Assembly: GCF_964106895.1 (NCBI RefSeq) | Contig: NC_133591.1 | Location: 3,218,001 to 3,282,000 of the forward strand | Direction of reading: 5' to 3' | From: Numenius arquata | Lineage: Eukaryota > Chordata > Aves > Charadriiformes > Scolopacidae | DNA: 64,000 nucleotides | Shown: positions 46,586 through 59,800 of the stretch, one piece after another | Numbering within the stretch: position 1 is the stretch's first letter | How the letters are laid out: each line of letters starts with the position of its first letter | Translations under genes and position numbers: made by a program | Notes under the pieces: model-generated | Database searches by the model: none | The model's input: only the letters and a program-made list of their open reading frames with translations | What the model was told of the DNA's origin: nothing

Positions 46586-48799
46586 AACCTTCAGCGTGCC
46601 GGGAGGGGAGCGGGAAGGGAGAGACGGGAGGGGGACAGGCTCCCCGCGGGCGCTCACCTCGCCGGGGAGCAGCCGGGCACCCCAAATTCCCACTGCCAAG
46701 CCCCGGCCAGAGCCCAGGAAGGAGGGAGCCCCAAAATCCCTATCATCGGGGCGGCAGAGGGCACGGGGAACCCTTCTGCAGCGAGAGATGCAAGAATCGT
46801 CCTTGAAATGGCACTGGGGGGGGTCCTGGCTCACCAAGACGCCCCTTGGGACACCCCCAGCCCCAGGGGTGACCCCCAGATGCCCCGAGCCCTCCAGGCT
46901 CCCTGCACAGAGCTGAGCACACAGTGCTGAGCGTTCAGGGGGGTCCCCCTGCCCCATCCCATCCCCAGGATGGACCCCAGGGAGCCCCAAGGGCCCCGAG
47001 CAGCCCCCCACCCCCTCGGTGGCTGCGCGCTGACATTTCCTCTCTCTCACTGACCCTTTTTCTGTTCTCTCTGTTATCTCAAATAATGTCACTGCCTCTT
47101 CAGCATCTATTCACCGGAGCAGAAAGAAGCCACTGCTGACATGGATTTTTTAAAAAAAATAATACCATCTGTGCCTGGCACCCAGCCGGCCCCAACCCGC
47201 AGCGAGTGGCGCTGTCTGGGGACAGGGGGGAGGACCCACTGGGTGAGGGACAGGAGACCCCCAGGGTGGTGAGAGACACCCCAGCACTGCCCACTTGCTG
47301 GGGACACCGTAGCAGCGATGCTGCCCCGTGCACCAGGAGCATCCACAGGCAGTGAAGGAAAATAAAGATTTTGAAAGTTGGGTTTTTTTTTTTCTTTTCT
47401 TTTTATACAAAACGTTTTCCTTTTTGTTGTCAAGAAAGGGCCAGTGTCCCCCGGTGGGGAGAAGTCCCCCTGTCCCTTCCTGCCAGGCCACCATAGTCCC
47501 CCACACTCCCCCATGCATCCGTGCATCCCTTTTTTCGCAAAAGGATGGAGCACAGCCTCCTCTCCCCGCTCCCGCGCTGGCTATTAGAGGCAAACCCAAG
47601 ATCGTTAGTCTTTCTGCAAAGCTCATAATGTGAAAAATGAAGCTCAAGAAAAATTAGCCAAATTACCAGGCTAATCCTTCAGCAGCAATCGCTGCTCCGC
47701 TGCACATCCGTAAAACCGGAACGGAGAGAGCAGACGGGGCAATGCAGACGGAAAAGCACTCGTGTTTGTGGGGTGGCCGGAGGAGAGGAGGGGATGAGTC
47801 TGGGGGAAGAACAGGCTCGTTAGGCTTAATTTGCTCCCCACAAAACGAGCTGAAGGGAGGGACAGGGCCGTGTCCCCTCCTGCACGCACCGTGCCCCCGC
47901 GGGGCATGAGGGTCCTGGGGGAGGAGGCGCAGGGATGGGGTTCCCTACATCCGCGCTGCAAAGTGGGTGTGAGAAGCTCGAGGAATTTCAGGAGGTGGTT
48001 GCAAGTTGGTGCGACCAAAGAGGTGATTCCCCCTGCAAAAGTTGAAGCTGGACACGTGCCAAATATCCCCCCCTGGCCCCTCCCTGGTTATTACAGTGCT
48101 GGGACCCTGGGAAGAAGGCTCTGAATGAGCCAGGGAGGGAGGAATAGGGAACAGAGGGAGCGGGCACTCCCGTGCTTGCAGATGGATGTGGAATCCACGC
48201 TTCCTTCTAACAAATTGGGACTGGCTCCAGTTGCTGACTCCGGCAGTTCTGGCTCCTATGGCACAGGGAAGGCACAGCCCGGCTCTGGCAAAGCCGTGGC
48301 ATCAGGGTGGGGAGCACCTTCCCGGGGGCATTTCCACTGCCCCCCTGGAGCAGGAGCTTCCCCCAGAGGGGTCTCACAGACCCCAGCCCAAACCCTCACT
48401 CAGCCTGGGAACATCACCCACCTCCGCCCCGGCAGGGAGCGGTGGGATGAGCAGAGGCTGGAGGAAACCTCGGGATGCGGCCGGAGCCTTCCCAGAAAGG
48501 GGAAGCTGCACCCACCGAACGTGCCGCAACGCTGCGTCCCACAACTCACATCACTCACACCTCAGCTGCCAGGCTCGGCCACCGCCTTTCCCCGTGTCAC
48601 CTCTGCGTCTCCATCACACCACAAACCAGAGGGCAGGAGGAGAAGGCTGGACGTTTGAAGGCAAAAGCATCCCAGGCTGCAGGATCCCACGGCGAGGAGA
48701 TGGAAACCAAAGCGGGACAACACTCGCCACACTCAGCTGCCCGTTGAAGGACACGGGGAGGCGGGGGGCTCAGCAGGACACCCCCCCCCGACCTGAGTT
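46586..48799. other. GC-rich with small AT patches, no gene (46586-48799)
   Basis: AT or homopolymer patches at 47145-47165, 47355-47430 and 47620-47690. The frame at 48125-48836 has no motif. A C-run lies at 48780-48789. Confidence 0.45.
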
Positions 48800-49189
48800 G
48801 GTCTATTTAAAATCACCGTTTTTAATTATGATTTAAACCAACAAATCAAAACATTGTGGTTTTTTTTCTTCCCTCTCCCACCCCGACTGCAGGGCTGCCT
48901 TCCGAGGGAAGCCGCTAACGAGGATCAAACCCCAGACATCTCGTTTTGAAGCGAAGTTTCTTCGCCCTGAATTTGGCATTTCTTTGTGTGAACCAGCAGA
49001 AAGTACAGACACATTTAAGCGGTTATAGAGGCAACAAACACGCTTCCAGAGACTCACATTGATTACACTGTATTAGAAAATGGTAAATTATTTATCAGGC
49101 TTTCTGACTTGTGATTAGTGTAAAGCCGTTCTTGGATGCAAATTGGAATTGTAATTAGACATGTAGGAACCCAGCATCTGAGACCTGTT
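48800..49189. other. AT-rich stretch beyond the MVK 3' end
   Basis: Contains CACCGTTTTTAATTATGATT, GAAAATGGTAAATTATTTATC and AATTGTAATTAGACATG. It could be downstream flank or a distal MVK UTR part. Confidence 0.35.
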
Positions 49190-50708
49190 TTTATTGAAGC
49201 AGTGTAAGGTACTTTTTTTTTTCCCTTTTGTACCCAGCATAATTATCAAAGAACACTTTGCACATATAAAACCATCAATTTATTAAAACCAGAGACAGTT
49301 TTACATCTGAGCAGTGATGTAAAGCTGGTCATCGTGACGCCGGGATTTCAGAGTTAGTACATCTCAACCTCTCGCACTTGATTATTGTTTTTAATTCCTG
49401 CCCTGGAAGGGGAAGGCAGGCTCCCCCCACCGCTGCCAATTTATTACTCAGCTTTGACTGAAGCAATTCTTGAACAGAGCTACACTTAAAAAAAAAAAAA
49501 AAAAGAAATAAAAATAGCCTAGACAAACAGAACAATGATAAAATCTCTTTGGCAGGTACCAAAGAGCCCACAGCCACTAAGAGTCAGCTCATTACTTCAA
49601 GACACTCTGGCCTCAGACACTTACCTGCCAATTCCCTTTAGTTTCGTGGTCCAACTCATTAAAATTTTACAAGTTAAAAAAACCCCTGCATTTACATTTG
49701 TAGTAAGTTTAAATGCATTTAAGGTTTTATAGTTTGCCAACTGTAAGTTACAGTCAGCTTTGGAGGAGGTGGGTTTTAATTTTTTTTTTTCCTACTTCCA
49801 ACGAAAACAAATTTGTGTTTGCTCTGCCCCTGACCCCCCTTCAGCCCCAGTTTCTCCACCTGCCCTGGACCCTGACAGTCGTGCGTTTTACACACCCAAG
49901 GACAGGCAGGGTCAAGGCTGGGCTCGTTTAAGTGTGAGAGATCCCAGAAGAGCTATGGCAAGTAGGAATGTTAAGGCTGCCCTTGCCTCTGGCCACCCTC
50001 CTCGCAGGTGACAGTTGCTGTTTGAACCAGACCTCGAGCACGTGAACAGAAGCCAGAGTCTGGCTACAGACCCTGCTTATCAGAGATTAGAGTGAAAACA
50101 GTGATAATACCATTAAAAATGTGCTTTTTTTTTTTTTTCATTTTCGTTATCCAACTCTTAATTAGTATCAGGTAAGAGCTGTATTTAAAGGTTTCCTCTC
50201 CACCGTGAATTGCAGTCCAGGAGAAATGGAGACCTGAGTGTCAAGCCCTGAGCTGCCAAAGATGCTTTTCACCCAAAAATGTCAAAAGCTCTCTGCACAT
50301 CCACCTCACCAGCCTCGCTGCCCGCCCTCGCAGGACGCCAGGGGAGAAAGGGAGAGACACCGCACGCATCTGAAGCAGCAGAACCAAGCAAAGTGTCATT
50401 ATCCGCGCTGGAATCCAGCCAAGACCCTTCTCCTCCTGCCCCTTGGGATCAGCACAGCAGTTGAGTAAATAAATTCAAAACAGGATTTTGAGAGCCTGGG
50501 TCAAACTCGCACCAAGCCCAAGTCACAAGCAGTTGCTCCCGGATCCTCATCGCAGCCCCCACTCCCAGTGACACCAGACCCAAAACTGGCTCCGCAGCCG
50601 CGTCTCGAGGCCCACGGCCACACAGGAGAGCAGGAGAGAAGTTTCCAGGCACAGCGATCGCTCTGAGGACGCATTGCCAAGAGCTTGGGTCTTGCCAGAG
50701 GCAGAAGC
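49190..50708 (-). other. MVK: Probable MVK 3' UTR with candidate polyadenylation signals
   Basis: Going leftward from the MVK stop, the first AATAAA signals on the minus strand are at 49440-49445, 49279-49284 and 49190-49195. No other gene starts in this interval. It is AT-rich toward its end and includes T- and A-runs at 50125-50139 and 49487-49504. Which signal is used cannot be told from sequence, so the UTR end is a guess. Confidence 0.4.
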
Positions 50709-50860
50709 TTAACTCTGGGAGAGCGCCTGCAGCACTTCGGCGTCTAAAGACGAGGAGGAGTGCAGGGTCACGCCGGGGGCCCCGATATTGGTCTCCCAGC
50801 ATTCAAACCCACAGGCACACAAGTCTCGCTTGGCTGCTTCCACGGCCAGCGGGGAGGTGT
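50709..50860 (-). CDS. MVK: MVK coding exon 10 (residues 348-397 and stop)
   Basis: This last coding exon is 152 nt including the TAA stop, as in mammals. It encodes the C-terminal segment with CGFECWETNIGAPGV; Val378 corresponds to human Val377, the common hyper-IgD mutation site. The protein ends VLQALSQS. The acceptor is TTGGCAG|ACACC. Confidence 0.95.
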
Positions 50861-53800
50861 CTGCCAAGAGGAAGGCAAGAGCGGCCAGTTAGTCGGATAG
50901 GCCACTGCAGGGAGACCGAAACGGGCCACTGCACGTTTCAACACATGTCCCCTGGAGCAGGGCCAATGCCCAGAAGATCCAACACACATAAATGAAGGCA
51001 CTGCGTCACCCCTGTATGGAACGCTGCAAAAAACACACCATCCCACACTCGTGACACGGCTTCACAACACACCACAGCGGGTTGTGAACCCTCTACTTCC
51101 AAACCTGACCCCACCGGGAGGGCCACACGGAACTGGGGAAGGATGCCCAGGGCGAGCAGAGGGTTACTGACCTGGTCTCAGCAGGGTAATGCCACAGCCG
51201 CCCCCGCCAGCCCCGGTCAGCTTGCTGTGCAGGCCATGGGACGCCGTCACCCGGCACAGCCTGTCCAGGGAGGGATGGCCGACTCCAATCACGTTTAAGT
51301 GGTGTTGGTTTATATCAAAGAGTTCCTAAAAGCAATGGCACATGCATGAGATGAGCTCAGGTGGTGACAGAGGCTCTTCAAAGCCATGGCTCCCTCCCCA
51401 GCGAGGTCCAGGGGAGCTGCCCTGCCTTCCCAGTTACCCCATTTCTCCAGGGAGTTTGGCCAGCAGCACGTCTTGGGGCTGGTGGACCAAGGTCAAGGCT
51501 GGGGTCTGAGCCCTGGGCTGCTCATCTGTCCCCATCTTCCTCATGGTTTGTGCTGCTGCTGGCCACCACAGTGACAGCAGTACAACACCCTCCAGACCTC
51601 CTTGCTCAGGGAGGATGGAGAAAATCCTGGTCACTGCAAGCTGCCAACAGGCATTTATTTCAGGTGCTAAATCAGTGCTCCCTGATGCCTCCCAACTGCT
51701 TCACCTCTCCCCTGTCACAGGAGTGTTGAGCAGGAGACTGTGCAAGCCCCCTCGCTGGCCGTGGGAAGGGCACTAAGCCAGCATCCCTCATTCCTGGCTG
51801 TCACCTTGCCCTGCTCTGCAATCCATCCAGCATAACTAGATCCAGGGGACTTCTGACACAGCTGAGTTCGAAATGGCATTGCTGCAGAGGGGACATGGAG
51901 TTACCTCCCCTTGTTTGCATTGTGCAGCTCTTCTCCCTCCCCATGGGCATGGCCTGGGCTGGGAGCCAAGGGGCCTCTCACCAGCGCCTCGCTGGGAATC
52001 TGGCACCCAGCACAAAGTGGGGTCGAGAGGGTCCTCCCTTTCGGGGGAGAGCAGCACAAGCCACTCACCAAGCCAGGCTGCCCTCCAAGCAGAGCTACAA
52101 CTGCCTCTCTGCCATGCTGTCCCACCCAGCCACAAATGCCACTGCTCCTGGAAAACACTGCCATGGCAGCAAAGACCAAAGGGCCCAAGCGACAGACAAC
52201 ACTACATAGAGGTGGGAATTACAGCTTCTCACCTCCCAGTACGAGAGGTGAGGAATTAAGGAACAGAGGGAAGGGCTTTGACTGTACTCAGAGCAAGCCT
52301 AGAGCAGGACCAGAAACTGACACCTGGCCCCCAAGGACGGCAGTGCCCTCCCAGCTCATCAGTGCCACCAGTGGAGGAAGCTCATTCTCAACAACGCTGG
52401 TCTGAGACCCCAAATCTATCACCTCCCTGATGTGTGGCTGCTGTTCCCATCACTGTCCCAGAGGGTGTCACAAGCAGGGAGCCAGCTGAGGTGGGACCAG
52501 TCCCAGAGAGGCTCCCTAATAACAGGAGCCCCGCGCTTCTCTCTCCAGTCCGTGCCACCAAATACTTCCCTCCTGCAGCTTCCTGCGAGCGGGAGGGATG
52601 CTTTGCATTGAGCCAGGAGGGATGCTGCACACAGGGAGCAGTGGGAGCCACGGTACAGCGTGGCAGGTGTCAGTCACATCACCCTCCCTCAGCTCCTGCC
52701 AATGCCACACAGGAGGGGACGATGCAGAAATAGTCCCTCTCCCCCGCCTCCGGAGCGTGTCTGTACCGCATTTAAACAAATGCGGGGAGAGGAATTAGCC
52801 AGTCGCACGCAGAGCGCATATATCACAAGTCCTGCGCTGGGCTGGACAGACATCCATCTAGAGGCCTCTTTATATGCCTGAGTGAGGGCACAGCACTGTC
52901 TATGATGATCCCAGACACCTGTCATCTCCTGATCCAAAATCTGCCAGGAATCAGATGACAGCTTATGACACACCAGACTAGTTCGATGGTTCAAATACAA
53001 TGCTGTCCAGAACTGCACATTTCAGAAACAGCCAAATATATATATATATATATGCAGTGCATATAATCAACTGTGCCTCTGTGGGCTCTTCAAGCACAAG
53101 ACAAACCCAACAGATTCAAGACAGAAATCTGCTCATTGCAGTGCTGCTTCCTGAGGATCGTATACAAGGCTGCTCCGGCATCTTCCACGTGAGGATCTCA
53201 AAGCACGCTTCAAATTAATCCTCCTCTTCCCTGTCCCCCGATACTTCTGACAGCCTGAGCAATGTGGAGAGGAGTCGTCTGAAGTTGTACTGCAAACAGA
53301 CTCCAGATCTCCTGCAGCCCAGCCCTCGTGAGGGTCAGTTCACCCTAATGGGTGCAGAAACCCACCATCCTCTTGGTGCAAAGGGAGCAGAAGGACTTTG
53401 CTACGAATCCCATGGGAGACCCTTCCGTGCTTGCTGCTGTCCCAGTGGCAGCTCACCCACATATAGTGAGGTGCAACATGGCCTGAAGCAAAGAGAAGGC
53501 TGTACCCACCATCTGCTAACAGCGTGGCCCTGCACTGCTGCCACCATCTGAGGTGGGACAGCAGCTCTCTGTCCCATCCCAGAGCTGGGACAGCACCTCT
53601 GGAGCACACTCACAGCTGTGGTGGGGACAACCTGCCAGCGAGAGCAAGGACAAGCAGAGGTCCTCAACATGAGGGATCCAGATGCCAACAAGGAACTGCA
53701 CTGTTGGTACCAAATGCTTCTTGACCATCCAAGTCACTTGGCACCCAGGGCCGGGCCAGGTTTGCCTCAGCTGGGACACTGCCACACATCCTTACCCCAC

Positions 53801-56800
53801 GGTTGCATGAATCCGTATTACAGTGCTCTCAGCACTGCAAAAAAACCCAACTTCTTCCACTTGGAAGCGTGTTTCCCCCCACCACAGCAGCTTCTCCTAC
53901 TTCGAACACAGCCAAGACAAACACAGATCTTTGTATGCACCTCATGCATCAATGTCAGGTCAGCTCTGGGCACAACTCTGTTCCTTATCCTCTGGAGCCA
54001 GGATGAGCGCAGAGCAATGGGAGCTGGCTCGTAACCAGTCCATCACAAACCAGTGGCTGCTGGGCTCCCTGCTCCTCGCTCCAGCCTTGGCAGTGACAAA
54101 GCAATCGCTTCACGGGTAGCGACTGCCAGAACGAGCGTGGCTGGCCCCCGGCACAGGGAGGCAGCGTCTCAGCCTCAACTCACTCAACGTTTCTCAGCAA
54201 AGGGAAACAAAACCTCTGAAGCTACAGGTCCAAAAAGCACCAGGCCCGCTCCCTCCCTCCCTGTGCACCCCTGGGGAGAGACACCAGCAGCATTTTCTGT
54301 CTCTCGGCTCCAGGAAGGGCATTAAAAGCAGCACACACAGACCATGGTTTCACTCGGAACTGAACATTTCCTGCTATCAAATTTTTTCTTAGACCTAATG
54401 TTCTTTAAATGACATTTTGATGTTTAACAGTAACAGTGTCTAAAAATACTGGCGAACAAGCCCCTTACCTCCAGCACAAGGTAATACTCAGGTGATGGAT
54501 TTGCAGGCATCGCTTCCAGAACACTTTGGCATTCCTGAGAAATTGCATCGATGGAGTCCAGCACTGGGTTCATTATAGCAGGGAACTGAGAAGGGGGGGG
54601 GGGAAGGCAAGATATGAGAAGACTGCTCTGTAGCCTTCTAATACCACTGCGATAAAACTGGCCCCAGTCTCTTTGAGTTGGGCAATTCCTCACCCCACTC
54701 AGGGCTACTCATTTGTGGACATCTCCCCCCCGCCCCCCCCCCCCCCCACCTTGCAGGGCACCACGGGCAGAAACTGGAGGAAGAGAGTGAAACTGGTGGA
54801 AGGAACTGGTGATTTTTGTGGCAAACCCTGTTAATGCTGGAGAGAGGAAGGAGTTGAGCTGAACCCCCATTCCCAGGGCAGCTGGCTGTTAGCCACCAGC
54901 AGGTAGGAATGCAGTGACTACAGGTAGGATCCCAAGAGATCCCCAGGAGATCTGCAGTCCCACGTGAGGAGATCTGAGCTCTTGAGGGTTATCTCCCCAC
55001 CCCACATCTCCATTCCTGCAACCACACAGGTGCTGCACCTTCAGGATCTTCTCCTTGACGCCAGCCACCAGGACCTTGGTGCTTCGAGGGACTTTTGTGT
55101 TGGTCAGCAAGATCCTCAGTGTCGGCACCCTGGAAGCAACAGGAGACATCCCCTCACCTCTTTCCTTCACAGTCCCCCAGCAGCTTCCAAGGCCCAGACA
55201 GATACAGTTTGTTCTGCCTCAAAAGGCCTATTTGAGCAAGACACCCAAGATAAGGAGTCTCATTAGTTTTAAAAAAAAAGTTAATTGCGTGCTTCAGTGC
55301 TAGCAGGGTTCAGGCTTGTTCCTCTTAGATTCAAGGAAGAACTGTACAAGCGCTATAAATAGGACTGTAATGTATTTACTGAAATCCATGTTTTTCAAGC
55401 AAATTTTTTCCTTTGAAATACTATCTGCGAGACTAGCCAGCAGTAGCCATTAACTGCTAATAGAGCAATTTCATGCACTGTGAAAGATTTTAATGGAGTC
55501 AGATTATACTTCATTGGCAGGAGGCAGAGGGAACACACAGGACCTGGATTTGTCTCTGCAGCTTGGTTTTCATGCCGTCCTACCACCAGGTAAGCAAAAA
55601 GTTCCCCCTCCCCTCAATGTCATTTGCTGCCAGGAGCAGATCAGTTCCTGCTGCCCATAATGCCATGAAATTAATATTGATCCTTCGTGCTGTATTCATC
55701 TAATGTCAGATAATGACCAAACATTTCATTGTTCCTGTCCACCTCAACAGCACTCGAGACAACATTCGAGCTACCCACACCCAGAGCAAAATCAGGCTAC
55801 GAAGCCCTTGTGCCATGCTGGTAGTGATCTCCCATCAATCCACCCAATGCCTCTCTGACATATTCCACCCACCGTACGTAAGCGATATTTTTAAACTCGA
55901 ATATTACCTCTTTAATGGTGTGATTTTTCCTGATTGGTATCTCAGGGCTCCACCTAAAGTAAAATACATGCATTGTCTCAGTACACAGTGAGCTGAGAGA
56001 TAACACAGCGTCGTAAGAGACAGAAGGTCTTTCATCTTTAGAACCTCACCCAGAGCATATGACAGTAATTGCAAGAAACACCAGCTAAATGAACCATGTT
56101 CCCAGACAGCATGAATCTGCCTAACCCTGCTGACTTAATGAGAGGGTCTGGCTGGACATAGTTAACCCAATGCCTTTCCCTTTGCTCTCTTCTACTCTGG
56201 GATCACATTAAATATGTTTAAAAGGCAAAGAGTTTGGCCAGCATTAAATCTTTAATAAAAAAAAAAAAAAGAATCAAGCAATGATTCCCCAGGGCAGAGC
56301 CAAGCACGCAGGTTTCAAACTGGACTGAACGTGCACACTCATGTCAGCAGCAACCCCTCAGTGTAGAATTTCATTGTCCGGAAGGAATGTCTCACTTGGC
56401 TCCTACTTTTACAGAGGCATTGCGATTAGGTCTCATTAGAAAGATTATTAAAAGTCTCCAAGGATACTTCCAAAACACTTGGAAGTCTCTGCTAATTGAA
56501 GCTAAATGACAGCTGTCCAACTGCATTTTCTACTGCTTTATCTTTGGGACAGGATCAGGTTTCTTTGTTCACGCCAGAATGTTTAAATATCAGTTATTTG
56601 CAACACAGCCTCTGCCCCACGGCACTTGCCTGAGGGCTGCAGATCTCTGATGTTACTGCAGCGAGTCCCCAACAGCCCAGCTGGCTCCAGTCCCAGTTTA
56701 CAGATGGGGCAAACCAAGATGGAAAAGGATTCCCTCCACTCAAATAAAAAAAAAGGACCTGAATTTGAGAGTTTCTTGTCCCTCTGTTGTACCTCAGTAC

Positions 56801-59800
56801 AAGGAGACAACCTGCTCCGTCCAGTGTCCCTGCAGCAATCCCAACCAAGCCTTAGTACTTGCAGAAATGCAGCTTGTGGCATCTGCTCACCCCCTTCCCA
56901 CAGCTGATGCACACTCTGCAGCGGAGAATGGAAACGTGGCTGCTGCTCTACGTCCCCATCAGCCTCTCCTCAACATCCACACTCAGTGCTGGGGAGCAGC
57001 AAACACACACGTACCCCAAGTACCGACAGCATTATCCACACCCGAGGGATTGCCATGGATCACCCGCTCTCCCTGGAAGGCCCAGCTGTTAATCAGAGTC
57101 AGCTCCTCTTCTGTCCACCTGAAAGGCAAGAAAATGACTCCAATATACATCGAAACCAGCGCACATGCAGTGACAGAGAGAAGCACCAGAGGCCACAGGA
57201 GATACAAAAGCAGCAGGAACCATACAAGGCACCCCGTTGCTGGGGGAAGCCCCATCACTGTGAAGTCCCTCTGTGCACTGCACTCTTTTGGCAGAGACCG
57301 GATATTGTCATTTACAGCACTTAACTGGGACTGGAAACACAGCCAGCCCATGAGGGAAACTGGTGCTGCTCCACAGAGACGGCACAACCACTGCCCAGCG
57401 CTCCCGCTGCAGGCCAGTGGCGAGGGAGGGAGCAGATTCAGGGAGCAGACCCTAGCCCTGGCCTAGCGAAGCTCCAGTTTAATGGAATACAAGTCCAGAC
57501 CTCTCCACACCTCCCCGACACCATGTGTTACCACACGTCTTGGCCCGAGATCCTGCTCCCCAACAGGCAGGATGGTGTATTTATAGACACAGAAGGCACA
57601 ACGTGAGAAGAGAATAGTAAAAGTCGCATTTCACACGTGCAGCTTCAGCCTCTAATTGCCAGCTCCTCAGCTGCAGAAGCCTCATAAATTGGGTCAAAAG
57701 GTGCAGTTCGAACTGATTTACTATCTCCAGCAAAGACTTTGATTTTTAGCGATTAACTCCTAACGCTTTGAGCTGCACCGGGTGCTGGTACTGAGAGCAC
57801 AGAAGGGAACCAAATGCAGATCTAGGAGGTGTTATGCTAAACAGAAAGACCTGGGTTTGTGGTTTTGTCTTAAAAGCAGTCACATAAATTGGTAAGGCCT
57901 TTGAGAGTTTAAATGCTGGCACAAAGAGTTTGGTGCTGGGTCAGACTCAGCAAGGATCAAGGCCCCTGACTGAACATACTAATTAATGGGCTGTAGCAAT
58001 ACAAAAAGCAAACACAGAGCTGCCACTTACAAAGCATTTGCTGGCGGCAACCTCACCGCAATTCTACCACAGTGATGTCTCTCCCAGCACCTCTCAAAAA
58101 TCCCTGGCCCTGCTTGGGGCTTGCTTCTGCAAGGCACAGACCCACACAACCACCTTCAGAACCCACCAGTCTGTTTCAAACCCACTCGCTCACCCCACAC
58201 TGAAGGGCTGTCTCAAACCCGGGCACCCCAAGGGAAGCCTGACACCCCCAGGGAGCCAAATACCCCTCCTGCACCCCGCTGTAACACACTCAGACTCACA
58301 GAGGGACACAAACACACATTTCTACCCCACCCCCGGCGCACTCCAGACACACCGCACACATCCCAAGCCACGATTCCAAACAGCCTAATGCACAGCGGTA
58401 TCAGACACCCCAGCACCAGTGATGCTCTGGTGAGTTCAGAGCTGGCGTTTGGTGCAGTGAGAACGTACATTCCACAGGTTTTTAGGCTATAGGGTCCAGA
58501 ACAGGTATTACATGATGGAGCAGAGGCACAAACATGGATTTTGGAAAAGCATCAGTGTCTTACACGAAATAAGAAGAACCGCTAAGGCAAGGCAGAAATT
58601 CTGAGAGCCACCTGCTATCTGGAAGCCGCTTCCTTTAACTCCCCACTTCCCTGGGCCTCAGCTGAATGTCTTTATCCGGCTCCACACACCTTTCATTTCA
58701 CTTGCCAATATTTAATCTGTGAAGCATTCAGGAAAACAGCTCACACCACCGCTACTCAAAATAGAAGCGCAGTTTGCTGTAAACCACTTGTTTTTAATCC
58801 TCTTTGAGAGGCTGCGATTCTTCTCTACACAGGAGTCATTATATCACGCTGTTCTTTTCTTGCGATGTTAAGCAAAAACCTTCTGAAGTCTGACACCCCC
58901 ATCTCTCACTTACCCCTCTGCATGCCAGCTGGAAGGAAAAAAAATATAAAAATAAATACGCTGTATTCAAGCTGAAGCTAAGACGTGTGAGCAGAGAATG
59001 AAGACATCCTCGCTGCCTGGTTTGGAACCGGCCTTTCATTTCTCACGCCGTGTGACTATTCGGGAGATTTACCCCAGCACAGCGTACAAACTGCTCCGCT
59101 CCAGGAACACGTTTCTGGGTCAGGCTGCAAACTCTTTGTTTTTGAAGCAGAGCACAGTCCCTGTTGCTCTCTCACTTTCAGTCCCACGCAAAAACGCACA
59201 GAAGCCAAGCGTAAAAGGTTGCACCTGGCAGCGGGCGCACAATGGAGGGTTCTGCCACTCCAGCTGCGATCCGCATCTTTAAACAGAGCCTCCTCACACA
59301 CACAGCAGAGCAGACCAGTTTTTCAAGACCGAACTCCAAGGGAAAGCAACCCAAGGGCAGAAGGAAAGAAACTCCCTTTCACCAGCCACTGATAAAGGGG
59401 AAGCTCAGGCAAGAGATCAGAAGGAAATGTACCACACATGGAAAAAAAATTCCTGTGAAAATGCAGAAAAACCAGAAAGTATCCTTGACTCCTTGAGGAC
59501 TCAAAAGAAAAACCTGGAAGACACTCAGGGACAGAGAGGAAATAGAGGTTAAAAAAAATTCACCACATTATAGTGTGTGTTTTATTTGCTTGGTAAAATA
59601 AAGCTCTTTTTTTTTGTATGCATATCTTAGACTAGACAAGGGAAATGGTGCAAGTTTTACCAAGTCTCTGCATCCAGTTGCTTTTATCAGAAGTGAATTG
59701 CAAACACACTATTCACAGGTCAGAGCCCAGGGACAGGGCATGTCTCTGCTGCTGGGAGCACAGGGCAGCAACAGGAGAGGAAGGAAAGGAACTGGTCTCA

